The translations under genes were made by a program, and so were the position numbers. Under the pieces are notes generated by a model that saw nothing but the letters and a program-made list of their open reading frames with translations, made no database searches and was not told the DNA's origin. A stretch of 58,012 nucleotides of DNA, taken from positions 1 through 58,012 of the forward strand of contig CAAGIR010000093.1 of NCBI GenBank assembly GCA_900769975.1, read 5' to 3'. Positions 51,456 through 58,012 of the stretch are shown one piece after another. Position 1 is the first letter of the stretch; each line of letters starts with the position of its first letter. The DNA is from Spirochaetia bacterium (GTDB lineage: Bacteria > Spirochaetota > Spirochaetia > Treponematales > Treponemataceae).

Positions 51456-51849
51456 CTTTATCCACCAAAATACGCATAAGACTTTGCAAAACTTCAACAG
51501 GTAAATCTTCTGCTTCGTAATTTACAAGTTCACTCAGTTCCTGCCAGTCTTTATCTACCAATTGAGCCTGCATTTCATCGCTATCCTCCAAAAAAGCAAG
51601 CATAGCAGCAAGACGACTGGCATTTTCTTCAGTAGGTTCTTCGTTTTGCGCAGGAGAAGAAAAAATATATTCGTTTTCCCAATATTCAAACACAGAGCGA
51701 GCCAAATTTGACGGACACGAAGTAGAACGCACAAAAAGATTATTTAACTCCTTGTAAATTCTGTTATAATCGGGAACACCGCCATTATTTTGCCTGTCAT
51801 ATTTTTTTATTTTCTGAATATCACTTAAAAATTTTCCAATATCTGTCAT
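51445..51849 (-). CDS. Unrecognised acidic 134-residue protein
   Basis: A soluble, acidic, mostly helical protein: GKFLSDIQKIKKYDRQNNGG, PDYNRIYKELNNLFVRSTSC, SNLARSVFEYWENEY, and a final segment EDLPVEVLQSLMRILVDKGAY. No motif is recognised. ATG at 51849 is chosen because it lies six bases after a -10 box; an upstream ATG-like start falls inside the promoter. The stop overlaps the start of the radical SAM gene by 11 bases, so the two are expressed together and the protein may be a partner of that enzyme. Confidence 0.75.
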   Translation of the reverse strand: MTDIGKFLSDIQKIKKYDRQNNGGVPDYNRIYKELNNLFVRSTSCPSNLARSVFEYWENEYIFSSPAQNEEPTEENASRLAAMLAFLEDSDEMQAQLVDKDWQELSELVNYEAEDLPVEVLQSLMRILVDKGAY

Positions 51850-51855
51850 AATTTC

Positions 51856-51884
51856 AATATAATACACTTAATATAATTTTTCAA
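51856..51884 (-). promoter_or_regulatory. Promoter of the 134-residue gene and pflX-like gene, predicted leaderless
   Basis: On the minus strand TTGAAA (51879-51884), a 17-base spacer and TATATT (51856-51861), then exactly six bases to the ATG at 51849. No Shine-Dalgarno is present. Confidence 0.65.
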
Positions 51885-51913
51885 TTCCTCCTTTTTTTCA
51901 GCAAACAATCATT

Positions 51914-51997
51914 CTGTCAGTCGCCTTTCACAGCTCGCTCACGCTCGGTCGCAAGCGACTCTGGCTAACGCCAGCCTGTTCAAGCCTCGGTGCGCTG
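51914..51997 (+). repeat. GC-rich hairpin-string element, copy C
   Basis: An 84-base island with the flank GTCAGTCGCCTTTCACAG, then GCTCACGC, GTCGC-AA-GCGAC and TGGC-TAAC-GCCA hairpins joined by CTC/CTCGG spacers, and the flank GCCTGTTCAAGCCTCGG. It matches copy A in the outer flank and copy B in the second stem; the third stem is unique. It lies in the 222-base gap between two minus-strand genes. Confidence 0.88.
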
Positions 51998-52071
51998 TTC
52001 AAAATCAAACCAAACAGTTTCACACACCCAATAATCTGTTAAGCCACCCAGTCATAAAAGTACTGATTTTT

Positions 52072-52431
52072 TTAGGAGCGTTTATTAAAAACTATGGCCG
52101 CAATGGCACCAGGTATCCAGCCTGCACACGTTAGTATTAATGTTAATAAAACAGCATCACATGCTTGGATGTGCATAATCCAATGACGGCTGAACGGCAT
52201 AGCAAGCAATCCGCGTACGTCTTTTTTACACCAGTAATCTACAAACCAAAAAGTATCGGGACTATCGCTTACTACTTTTTTTTCTATTAATTTGTTTTTC
52301 TGTTCTTCTGTAATTTTTCGTTTACTTTCTTTGAAAGTAAGATTTTTTATGTATTTATCTGATTTTTCCTTTTCTTTTTGTATATATAGTAACAATTGGT
52401 CTAAATCTATTTTTTGGGAAAAACTTATCAT
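52072..52431 (-). CDS. Small membrane protein with C-terminal helix
   Basis: A 119-residue protein: about 60 charged helical residues (LLLYIQKEKEKSDKYIKNLT), an aromatic middle (FWFVDYWCKKDVRGLLAMPF), and one C-terminal membrane helix DAVLLTLILTCAGWIPGAIA, whose Gly-Trp-Ile-Pro-Gly recalls the second helix of YqaE/Pmp3 proteins. I chose ATG at 52431; the in-frame reading continues upstream to 52587 but enters GC-rich element E, and those extra residues look like translated repeat. GAAGAA is a weak ribosome site. Function unknown. Confidence 0.65.
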   Translation of the reverse strand: MISFSQKIDLDQLLLYIQKEKEKSDKYIKNLTFKESKRKITEEQKNKLIEKKVVSDSPDTFWFVDYWCKKDVRGLLAMPFSRHWIMHIQACDAVLLTLILTCAGWIPGAIAAIVFNKRS

Positions 52432-52480
52432 TTCTTCATTTGAAATTTTATTTCCTGTGGTGTCCTGCGGCAAGGATAGT

Positions 52481-52602
52481 AGGGGCGCCGGAGGCGTTCT
52501 GGAGCGGAACGTAGTGGAGCGGAAGAATGAAGCGAGAGCGGAACCCCGAATAGCCTGTTTTTTGCCTGGTGAGCGTAGCCGAACCATGCAAAAAGCCGCC
52601 CG
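52481..52602. repeat. GC-rich element E, a second repeat family
   Basis: A GC-rich island of about 120 bases in the 338-base gap between the small membrane protein and comM. It has CGCC-GGA-GGCG, GTTC-TGGAGCG-GAAC and further GGAGCGGAA-type units (GGAGCGGAACGTAGTGGAGC, then GAAGCGAGAGCGGAACCCCG), plus a TGGT...ACCA stem at its end. It shares the many-small-hairpins style of copies A-D but not their flanks. No gene is seen in the gap. Confidence 0.6.
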
Positions 52603-52769
52603 AATAAAAAAAATTTAAATTTTTTGCATTTTTTTTTGAATTTTTTGGTAAAAATCGCAACAGTCGGTACATATTATATATAGAGGTTTTTTGGTTCTGT
52701 TTGACCTTTGTGGTTGGCGTTGCTTTTAAATCTTTGTGATTTGTTTTTTATTTTTTTTGGAGGCTTGTT

Positions 52770-54383
52770 ATGCAGATTTTTTCTTTTTCTCCTTTTGGTT
52801 ATGAAGGGGCATTGGTCACCGTTGAAGTGGATTTGCGAAGGGGTATTCCTGCTGTGGACATTGTTGGGCTGGCTGATGGTGCGGTAAAAGAATCTCGTGA
52901 AAGAATGGCTGCTGCTATACGGAACTCTTGTCTTGATTTTCCAATGGAACGTGTTTTGATTAGTCTTTCGCCTGCTGATTTGAAGAAAGAAGGAGCTGGG
53001 TTTGATTTGCCTATTGCTCTTGCGGTTTTGGTGGCTAAAGGTATTTCTGACGGGGCTGAGGATTTTATTTCGGAACGTGTTTTGATTATGGGCGAACTTG
53101 AATTGTCTGGGAAAATTAGGCCGGTAAAAGGTATTCATGCTGCTGTTTCGACTGCGATTTCCTGCGGGATAAAGTATTGCATAGTTCCACTTCAGAATTG
53201 TGATGAAGCAAGAGAAGTCTGTGGTGTGAAAATTTTTGGTGCTGAATCTCTGGAAAATGCTTTTTTTGCGCTGAAGGATGAATCTGTTTTTGTTGAAAGT
53301 AAATCTGAAGAAAGTAAAAATGCGGTTCCTGCTAATTGTGTGGACGTTGGCGGTGTTTATTTTGCCTACGGTTCATCTGATTATGAGTTTGCTGACATTA
53401 AAGGTCAGGCTAAGCTGGTAAGGGGACTGGAGATTGCGGCGGCTGGCGGGCATAATTTTATTGCTGTGGGGGCTCCTGGGTGCGGTAAAACTATGGGCAT
53501 TCAAAAGTTTCCTGCGATAAATCCTGTGCTGACACTTGAAGAAGCGCAATCGGTTACAAGGATTTGGTCTTTGGCTGGGCTTATTAAACCTTCTGAGCCG
53601 CTGGTGAGAATTCCTCCTTTCAGGATTCCTCATCAGACGGCTTCTATTGAAGGAATTTGTGGCGGTGGTCCGCAATGCAGACCCGGTGAAATTTCTCTGG
53701 CTCATAACGGGGTACTTTTTCTGGATGAAGCGGCGGAATTTAGGTCTTCTGTTTTGCAGATGCTTCGTGTTCCTTTGGAGAATGGCAATGTTTGTTTGAG
53801 CAGGGCTGGTAGGTCGACTCGGTATCCTGCGAATTTTCAGCTTTTAATGGCGGTTAATCCTTGCCCATGCGGAAATTTTGGTTCAAAATCAAAAATCTGT
53901 TTATGTTCTGCTAAATCTGTTGAACAGTATTGGAAAAAGTTTTCTGCGCCTTTGCTTGATAGGGTCGATTTGCGGGTGTTTGTGGAAAATGAAAATCATA
54001 CGAATGAAAATACGAAAATGGATGATTTATCATATAATGAGGTTTCCAAAAGTACTGTTTCCAGGAAGTCATTTTCGACTACGGCAGAATTGAGGGAAGG
54101 AATTGCGAGAGCTGTTATGGCTCAACGTAAAAGACAGAATGTGAAAAATGCAAAACTGTCTACTGAACAGATTGGTGTTTTTTGTTCTATTGACGAGGAA
54201 TGTAAATCTTTACTTGATAAAGCGAGTGAAAGGTATGGTTTTTCGCCTAGGGCTGTTGCATCCTGTCTGAAAGTTGCCAGAACTATTGCTGATATTGATG
54301 GAAGTAACAATATTTTGCCTGTACATTTGAATGAAGCGATTGACTTTAGAAAGCTTTGTTCAAATCTTGTTCCTGAGATTTAG
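52770..54383 (+). CDS. comM: YifB/ComM family Mg-chelatase-like AAA+ protein
   Basis: ComM is a hexameric helicase that helps branch migration of transforming DNA. The 537-residue protein has an N-terminal Lon-like domain (SFSPFGYEGALVTVEVDLRR, GIPAVDIVGLADGAVKESRE, RVLISLSPADLKKEGAGFDL), the AAA domain with Walker A GAPGCGKT (about residue 236), Walker B VLFLDEAAEF, a zinc-like NPCPCGNFGSKSKICLC, and the C-terminal RAVASCLKVARTIADIDGS. GGAGG precedes the ATG. It is monocistronic. Whether this organism is naturally transformable is unknown; the protein is widespread in species that are not. Confidence 0.94.
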   Translation: MQIFSFSPFGYEGALVTVEVDLRRGIPAVDIVGLADGAVKESRERMAAAIRNSCLDFPMERVLISLSPADLKKEGAGFDLPIALAVLVAKGISDGAEDFISERVLIMGELELSGKIRPVKGIHAAVSTAISCGIKYCIVPLQNCDEAREVCGVKIFGAESLENAFFALKDESVFVESKSEESKNAVPANCVDVGGVYFAYGSSDYEFADIKGQAKLVRGLEIAAAGGHNFIAVGAPGCGKTMGIQKFPAINPVLTLEEAQSVTRIWSLAGLIKPSEPLVRIPPFRIPHQTASIEGICGGGPQCRPGEISLAHNGVLFLDEAAEFRSSVLQMLRVPLENGNVCLSRAGRSTRYPANFQLLMAVNPCPCGNFGSKSKICLCSAKSVEQYWKKFSAPLLDRVDLRVFVENENHTNENTKMDDLSYNEVSKSTVSRKSFSTTAELREGIARAVMAQRKRQNVKNAKLSTEQIGVFCSIDEECKSLLDKASERYGFSPRAVASCLKVARTIADIDGSNNILPVHLNEAIDFRKLCSNLVPEI

Positions 54384-54418
54384 GTAAAAAAAAGGCTTTC
54401 AGGAAACTGAAAGCCTTT
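54383..54418 (-). terminator. Terminator of tRNA-Leu
   Basis: A perfect 12-base stem AAAGGCTTTCAG/CTGAAAGCCTTT with a GAAA loop (54391-54418). On the minus strand it is followed by a T-run, directly after the tRNA 3' end. On the plus strand the T-tract is short, so it ends comM less well. Confidence 0.88.
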
Positions 54419-54419
54419 A

Positions 54420-54502
54420 TACCGGAGAAGAGACTTGAACTCTTACACGATTGCTCGCAACAGATTTTGAGTCTGTCGTGTCTACCATTCCACCACTCCG
54501 GC
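54420..54502 (-). tRNA. tRNA-Leu, anticodon CAA
   Basis: Minus-strand cloverleaf of 83 bases: acceptor GCCGGAG/CTCCGGT, anticodon stem ACAGA/TCTGT with loop CTCAAAA (anticodon CAA), a class II variable arm with stem CGA-GCAA-TCG, and T-stem AAGAG/CTCTT with loop TTCAAGT. The 3' CCA is not encoded, so it must be added after transcription. Base pair 1-72 is G-T. The promoter is divergent from that of recQ. Confidence 0.95.
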
Positions 54503-54512
54503 AAGTAAAATT

Positions 54513-54541
54513 AGTTTATCATACTTTATAGGATTAATCAA
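54513..54541 (-). promoter_or_regulatory. Promoter of tRNA-Leu
   Basis: On the minus strand TTGATT (54536-54541), 17 bases, TGA-TAAACT (-10 at 54513-54518). The predicted start is about four bases before the mature tRNA 5' end. Confidence 0.5.
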
Positions 54542-54559
54542 GTGTGTTATAATAATTAT
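54525..54559 (+). promoter_or_regulatory. Promoter of recQ, predicted leaderless
   Basis: TTTATA (54525-54530), 17 bases, TGT-TATAAT (extended, -10 at 54548-54553), then exactly six bases to the GTG at 54560. The -35 lies within the tRNA-Leu promoter, so the two overlap. Confidence 0.6.
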
Positions 54560-56458
54560 GTGAAAATAAATTCTCAAGCGTTTGTTAATTGTGAACCAGA
54601 TTTTATATTAAAAACGGTTTTTGGATATGATGATTTCAGGTATCCGCAAAAAGAAATTATTTCCAGCGTTCTAAACAAAAAAGATACTCTGGCGATTATG
54701 CCTACGGGCGGTGGAAAATCTCTTTGCTATCAGATTCCTGCATTAATATTTGAAGGAATTACAATTGTCATTTCTCCGCTGATTTCTTTGATGCAGGACC
54801 AGGTAATGAGTTTGAAAACTACTGGCATTCAATCGGCATTTTTGAACAGTTCGTTATCCTGGGAAGATTTTTTGCAGACTGTAGATGAAATAAAATCGGG
54901 TAATGTAAAAATTGTATATGTTTCTCCAGAAGGTATTGCTACAAACAGAATACGTGAAATTTTATGTTCACCACAGATAAAAGTCAGTTGTATTACTGTT
55001 GATGAAGCACACTGTATAAGCAGCTGGGGACACGATTTTCGTCCTGATTATTTGGATATTTGTGTTTTGCGAAATTATTTTCCTGATTCGGTGATGCTTG
55101 CACTTACTGCAACTGCTACTGAAAATGTTCGAAAAGATATTATTTTAAATCTTAAGATGAAAAATCCTGCTATTTTTATTTCAAGTTTTAACAGGAAAAA
55201 TATTTTTCTTGAAGTTCAGCCTAAAAAAAACAGTCAATCGCAAATTGTTGATTATCTAAAAAAGCATGATGGTGAAAGCGGTATTATTTATTGTTTTTCC
55301 AGAAAACAGGTGGATGAAATGACCTGCGAATTACAGAAACTTGGATTTTCAGTTTTAAATTATCATGCAGGATTATCTGACGAAACGAGGACGAACAATC
55401 AGGATTTGTTTATAAAAGATAAAGTTCAAATTATGGTGGCTACTGTGGCGTTTGGAATGGGTATCAATAAACCGAATGTCCGCTTTGTCATAAATAACGA
55501 TTTGCCCAAATCTATAGAAGAATATTATCAACAGATTGGAAGGGCTGGACGAGATGGTCTTCCTTCGAGTGCACTTTTGCTTTACAGTGCAAATGATATT
55601 CATAAAATCAGGTATTTTTTTGATGAAACTACTGATGTTCAAAAGGCGGAAATGCTTTTACAAAGTATGATCAATTTTGCAACGACACGAACTTGCAGGA
55701 GAAAGGCACTTTTATCTTATTTTGGTGAAAATTATGAACAAAACAACTCTGATGCTGTAGAAAATGACTGTTGCTGTGATATTTGCAAGGCTGGGGAAAT
55801 TGAACTTACTGACGTTACAATTCCTGTGCAGAAGCTTTTGTGCTGCATTATCAGGACAAATCAGCGTTTTGGAACAATGTATGTAGTTGACGTGCTGCTT
55901 GGTTCAAAAAGTAAGCGAATTCTGGACAACGGTCATAACAAAATTTCTACCTGGGGAATAGGAAAAGAATTATCAAAGGATGACTGGCTTGAATTGTCTG
56001 ATTTGCTGATTTTTGAAAATTATCTGAGGAAAACGGGTGATTATAATATTCTGGAAATTACTGAAAAAGGAAAAAAATTTCTTGCCTCTAAAAGTGAATT
56101 GAAACTGCCGTTTAAGAAAGGAATAAGAACTTTTGCAAAAAAATCAGTGTCATACAGTTCTGATTTGACAAATTCCAGTATGTTTGTGGCGGCAAAAAGG
56201 ATTGTTGCAGAAAAACCATCGCAAAATGACGCTATAGCAGAAAAAATTCTTGAAAACCTGAAAAACTGGAGGAAAAGAAAAGCTGATGATTTGAATATTC
56301 CACCGTTTATGATTTTTGGGGATAAAACTTTGCTGGATCTGGCAGCAAAAAAACCTACTAACAAAAATGATTTACTGAATGTTTATGGCATTGGGAAGGC
56401 AAAATCTGAAGAATTTGGCAGGGCAATTGTACAGATTATTATTGACTGTGCCGAATAA
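54560..56458 (+). CDS. recQ: ATP-dependent DNA helicase RecQ
   Basis: RecQ unwinds DNA 3'-5' in recombination and fork repair. The 632-residue protein has Walker A IMPTGGGKSLCYQIPAL (K53), ISPLISLMQDQV, the DEAH box TVDEAHCISSWGHDFRPDY, motif VI YYQQIGRAGRDG, the zinc-binding RQC region (TCRRKALLSYFGE, then a CCCDIC cluster), a winged helix, and a C-terminal HRDC domain (FMIFGDKTLLDLAAKKPTNK). GTG at 54560 follows the -10 box by six bases; the in-frame GTG at 54542 lies upstream of the -10. Complete and standard. Confidence 0.95.
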   Translation: MKINSQAFVNCEPDFILKTVFGYDDFRYPQKEIISSVLNKKDTLAIMPTGGGKSLCYQIPALIFEGITIVISPLISLMQDQVMSLKTTGIQSAFLNSSLSWEDFLQTVDEIKSGNVKIVYVSPEGIATNRIREILCSPQIKVSCITVDEAHCISSWGHDFRPDYLDICVLRNYFPDSVMLALTATATENVRKDIILNLKMKNPAIFISSFNRKNIFLEVQPKKNSQSQIVDYLKKHDGESGIIYCFSRKQVDEMTCELQKLGFSVLNYHAGLSDETRTNNQDLFIKDKVQIMVATVAFGMGINKPNVRFVINNDLPKSIEEYYQQIGRAGRDGLPSSALLLYSANDIHKIRYFFDETTDVQKAEMLLQSMINFATTRTCRRKALLSYFGENYEQNNSDAVENDCCCDICKAGEIELTDVTIPVQKLLCCIIRTNQRFGTMYVVDVLLGSKSKRILDNGHNKISTWGIGKELSKDDWLELSDLLIFENYLRKTGDYNILEITEKGKKFLASKSELKLPFKKGIRTFAKKSVSYSSDLTNSSMFVAAKRIVAEKPSQNDAIAEKILENLKNWRKRKADDLNIPPFMIFGDKTLLDLAAKKPTNKNDLLNVYGIGKAKSEEFGRAIVQIIIDCAE

Positions 56459-56579
56459 TTTTATTGTTTTTTTTGTAATTTTTATTGCGATTATGTTGTA
56501 TTTATATAGAAAAGAATTTTACAAAAAAATTAATGAGTCTTATAATAAGGTTACAGCATGTTTATTAGTAGAAAAATAA
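56448..56579 (+). CDS. Tiny single-helix membrane protein overlapping recQ
   Basis: A GTG at 56448, inside the last codons of recQ, opens a 43-codon frame: one hydrophobic helix (NNFIVFFVIFIAIMLYLY) followed by a basic tail (RKEFYKKINESYNKVTA). The helix plus positive-inside end is the pattern of a bacterial small membrane protein, and the overlap with recQ would allow coupled translation. No good ribosome site is seen, and chance cannot be excluded at this size. Confidence 0.35.
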   Translation: MPNNFIVFFVIFIAIMLYLYRKEFYKKINESYNKVTACLLVEK

Positions 56580-56599
56580 AAAAATCGTAGAGGAAAACT

Positions 56600-57337
56600 T
56601 TGAAGAAAAAAATATCAGCTTTTATCTCGTCATTTTTAAATGATTATTTTATTTCATTTACATGCACCATTGCCGCAATTATATCAGCTTTATACATCTG
56701 GAAAGGGATACAGGAACAGTTTACTAATGGAACGCTCATCTATATTCTTATGAATATCCTGTACATTCCGTTCGCCTTGATTTTCAAGAAAAAGTGCTTC
56801 TCTTATTTTTACGTAATCTATTCTATTATTCTTGTTTTTGTCATCGCTTTTGACCAGACCTTTCTTTACAATAATTACACTGCTCTTTTCATTCTTTGCC
56901 TTGTAATTATGATTAAGCCTAAGGCTACGAAAACTGCCATAATCATCTATTTTATCACGATTACAATTGCCTTTTCGATTAACGAAGAAGTTCTTTATCA
57001 TTATTTTATACATGTGGTACGCTCCATTTGGTTTATTGGACTTGAAATTTACGTTCTGGACAACAAATTTGAACGCAAAAAACTTATTCTTTATGAAGAC
57101 GAAATTACAATTCTTTCACAAATTTGCGATGGAAAAACTTATCAAAAAGAAGTAAAAGGGTTTAGCGAAAACACCGTATACAGAAAACTTAAAGCCGCCA
57201 GGGAACGAAATGGTAACATTTCAAAAGAACAGCTGATTGAACTTTTTCTCAAAGAATATCACCCTAACGAAAATGATGCTTCTACTCGTTCGCCAGACAT
57301 GACGGCAAAATCCACCTCTTCGGACAAGTTACTTTGA
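56600..57337 (+). CDS. Membrane-tethered HTH transcription regulator (LuxR-like C-terminus)
   Basis: A 245-residue protein with about five membrane helices (residues 15-155, including SFTCTIAAIISALYIW and ALFILCLVIMI) and a cytoplasmic C-terminal helix-turn-helix: DEITILSQICDGKTYQKEVK, GFSENTVYRKLKAARERNGN, SKEQLIELFLKEY. A sensor and DNA-binding domain in one membrane protein suggests direct signalling without phosphorelay. The start is TTG with AGAGGAAAA before it. The last 79 bases overlap the convergent desulfoferrodoxin-like gene; the tail after the HTH (about 20 residues) lies there and may be dispensable. Confidence 0.8.
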   Translation: MKKKISAFISSFLNDYFISFTCTIAAIISALYIWKGIQEQFTNGTLIYILMNILYIPFALIFKKKCFSYFYVIYSIILVFVIAFDQTFLYNNYTALFILCLVIMIKPKATKTAIIIYFITITIAFSINEEVLYHYFIHVVRSIWFIGLEIYVLDNKFERKKLILYEDEITILSQICDGKTYQKEVKGFSENTVYRKLKAARERNGNISKEQLIELFLKEYHPNENDASTRSPDMTAKSTSSDKLL

Positions 57338-57678
57338 AGTTCCAGCTGAGGAAATGAAACTGTTTTGCTCCGTCTGTTCAGCACACCCGATTGAATTAAA
57401 ATCCAGTCAAGTTTTTGTGATTTACTGATTTGCTTATGGTTTGAAATTTTACTGCCGAGTGTCACAGAGACAGTTTTTCCTTTTATGTTGATAATCGGGA
57501 CGATGTTTTTATGCACATTTCCTGTTTCTGCTGAATCATTCATATCCAGAAGTTTATTCTCATCCTGTACAATAAGCTGTTTCATAGGTTCATGACAACA
57601 AAATGTGGGTGAAAAAGAGTTTTTTACAATAGCAATAATTTTTCCACATTTCTGACAACAATAAAAATTTAAATTCAT
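57259..57678 (-). CDS. Desulfoferrodoxin-like protein with degenerate superoxide-reductase domain
   Basis: Desulfoferrodoxins carry a desulforedoxin iron centre and a superoxide-reductase centre. The 139-residue protein keeps the first (C8, C11, C27, C28 in FYCCQKCGKII and FCCHEPMKQL). In the second domain the fold is still traceable (KNIVPIINIKGKTVSVTLGS, LDWILIQSG), but the iron ligands are gone: Asn58, Ser79, Gln88 and Ser136 stand where His, His, His and Cys belong, and the final CNxHGxW is absent. It should not reduce superoxide in the usual way, but could still bind one iron. GGAGG precedes the ATG. It overlaps the HTH gene convergently. Confidence 0.8.
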   Translation of the reverse strand: MNLNFYCCQKCGKIIAIVKNSFSPTFCCHEPMKQLIVQDENKLLDMNDSAETGNVHKNIVPIINIKGKTVSVTLGSKISNHKQISKSQKLDWILIQSGVLNRRSKTVSFPQLELQSNLSEEVDFAVMSGERVEASFSLG

Positions 57679-57840
57679 ACATAACCTCCGAAAATTTTTT
57701 GTTTCTACACAAATGATAAATTACTTTTTTATTTTTCAAAAGAAAAAACGTTCATAAATAGTCACAAAGTCTCACAAGCGGTCACCACAAAATCACCAAA
57801 TGCCGTTTTTGAGCAAAACACACAGCCTGAAAATAGTTGT

Positions 57841-57866
57841 TATTGCATAAGGCTATTGCATAAGGC
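57841..57866. repeat. 13-base tandem direct repeat
   Basis: TATTGCATAAGGC occurs twice head to tail (57841-57853, 57854-57866), followed by a TGTAGT-GTT-ACTACA hairpin at 57871-57885. The region 57679-57897 holds no gene that I can see. Confidence 0.7.
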
Positions 57867-57897
57867 ATATTGTAGTGTTACTACACTTAGTAAATTA

Positions 57898-58012
57898 TCA
57901 GGGCAAACGCATTATAGATTCTGCAAAGCGTAAAGCAGACATTTTTCGTTTTTTAAACAGAGTGTCTGTTTGTTGCCTATTGTAAGATTCTTCTTTTTTG
58001 TTGTGACAGGCA
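57898..58012 (-). CDS. Possible C-terminal fragment of an unrecognised protein
   Basis: An open minus-strand frame runs in from the window edge and ends in TGA at 57898-57900. It gives about 37 residues, mostly basic and polar (KKEESYNRQQTDTLFKKRK, then a closing helix-like segment). A second frame is also open for part of this stretch, so the choice is uncertain, and no family can be named. Confidence 0.3.
   Translation of the reverse strand, partial: ACHNKKEESYNRQQTDTLFKKRKMSALRFAESIMRLP

Noticed and set aside
52432..52587. N-terminal extension of the small membrane protein
   Set aside because: The additional 52 residues are translated from GC-rich element E; ATG at 52431 gives a sensible protein.
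54391..54418. Hairpin as main terminator of comM
   Set aside because: The T-run is on the minus-strand side, directly after the tRNA, so it mainly serves tRNA-Leu.

Overview
The window is a 58 kb AT-rich chromosomal segment that most resembles a host-associated Treponema (Spirochaetes; gut or rumen type). Supporting features are FliS and a FlgN-like chaperone, the yajC-secD-secF block, RodZ-like, LolA-like and OmpA/LysM envelope proteins, a desulfoferrodoxin relative and a rubredoxin/flavin-reductase fusion (anaerobic redox genes), and an Rpn-type nuclease of the kind common in gut anaerobes. The species assignment is inference; no rRNA is present. I see no prophage, insertion sequence or CRISPR array.

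Layout. 1-11122: ispH and yajC-secD-secF on the minus strand, a TPR protein and a membrane protein, then a plus-strand envelope set (lipoprotein, MltD-like transglycosylase with LysM, OmpA-like protein). 11159-18788: a minus-strand block ftsH, then lolA-like, rodZ-like, rimO and pcrA from a second promoter. 19049-22758: fliS, flgN-like, dfrA, a CDF metal exporter and an Rpn nuclease. 23220-29088: a two-gene glucan operon, malQ plus a very large GH13 enzyme. 29279-36358: a threonine-synthase-like protein, argR with an ARG box, an ABC exporter, pgi, an EIIA(Ntr)-like protein and one unknown gene. 36616-40773: a lytic transglycosylase, rex, serC and serA. 40942-48776: a rhomboid-like protein divergent from clpS-clpA, two unknown genes, an ASCH protein, a membrane GGDEF protein and a pseudouridine synthase. 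48830-52431: tatD, a flavin-reductase/rubredoxin fusion, a PflX-type radical SAM protein and two small unknowns. 52770-58012: comM, tRNA-Leu(CAA), recQ, a tiny membrane protein, a membrane-tethered HTH regulator and a degenerate desulfoferrodoxin.

Three themes stand out. First, a family of short GC-rich intergenic elements occurs at 23043, 31244, 35750 and 51914. Each is a string of tiny hairpins separated by GAG; the flanks are conserved, but the stem sequences differ between copies while pairing is kept. A different GC-rich element lies at 52481. Second, many genes lack a Shine-Dalgarno sequence and have a -10 hexamer 5-8 bases (six times exactly 6) before the start codon, which predicts leaderless mRNAs alongside ordinary SD-led genes. 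Third, several enzyme-family members have lost catalytic residues: a threonine-synthase-like protein with Arg in place of the PLP lysine, a rhomboid without Ser/His, a desulfoferrodoxin without its superoxide-reductase iron ligands, and a GH13 protein with Pro in place of the region IV His.

Starts were chosen by family alignment and by SD or promoter position; TTG or GTG starts are proposed for clpA, dfrA, rimO, recQ, the GGDEF gene, the PflX-like gene and the HTH regulator. All family assignments come from reading motifs, not from database searches.
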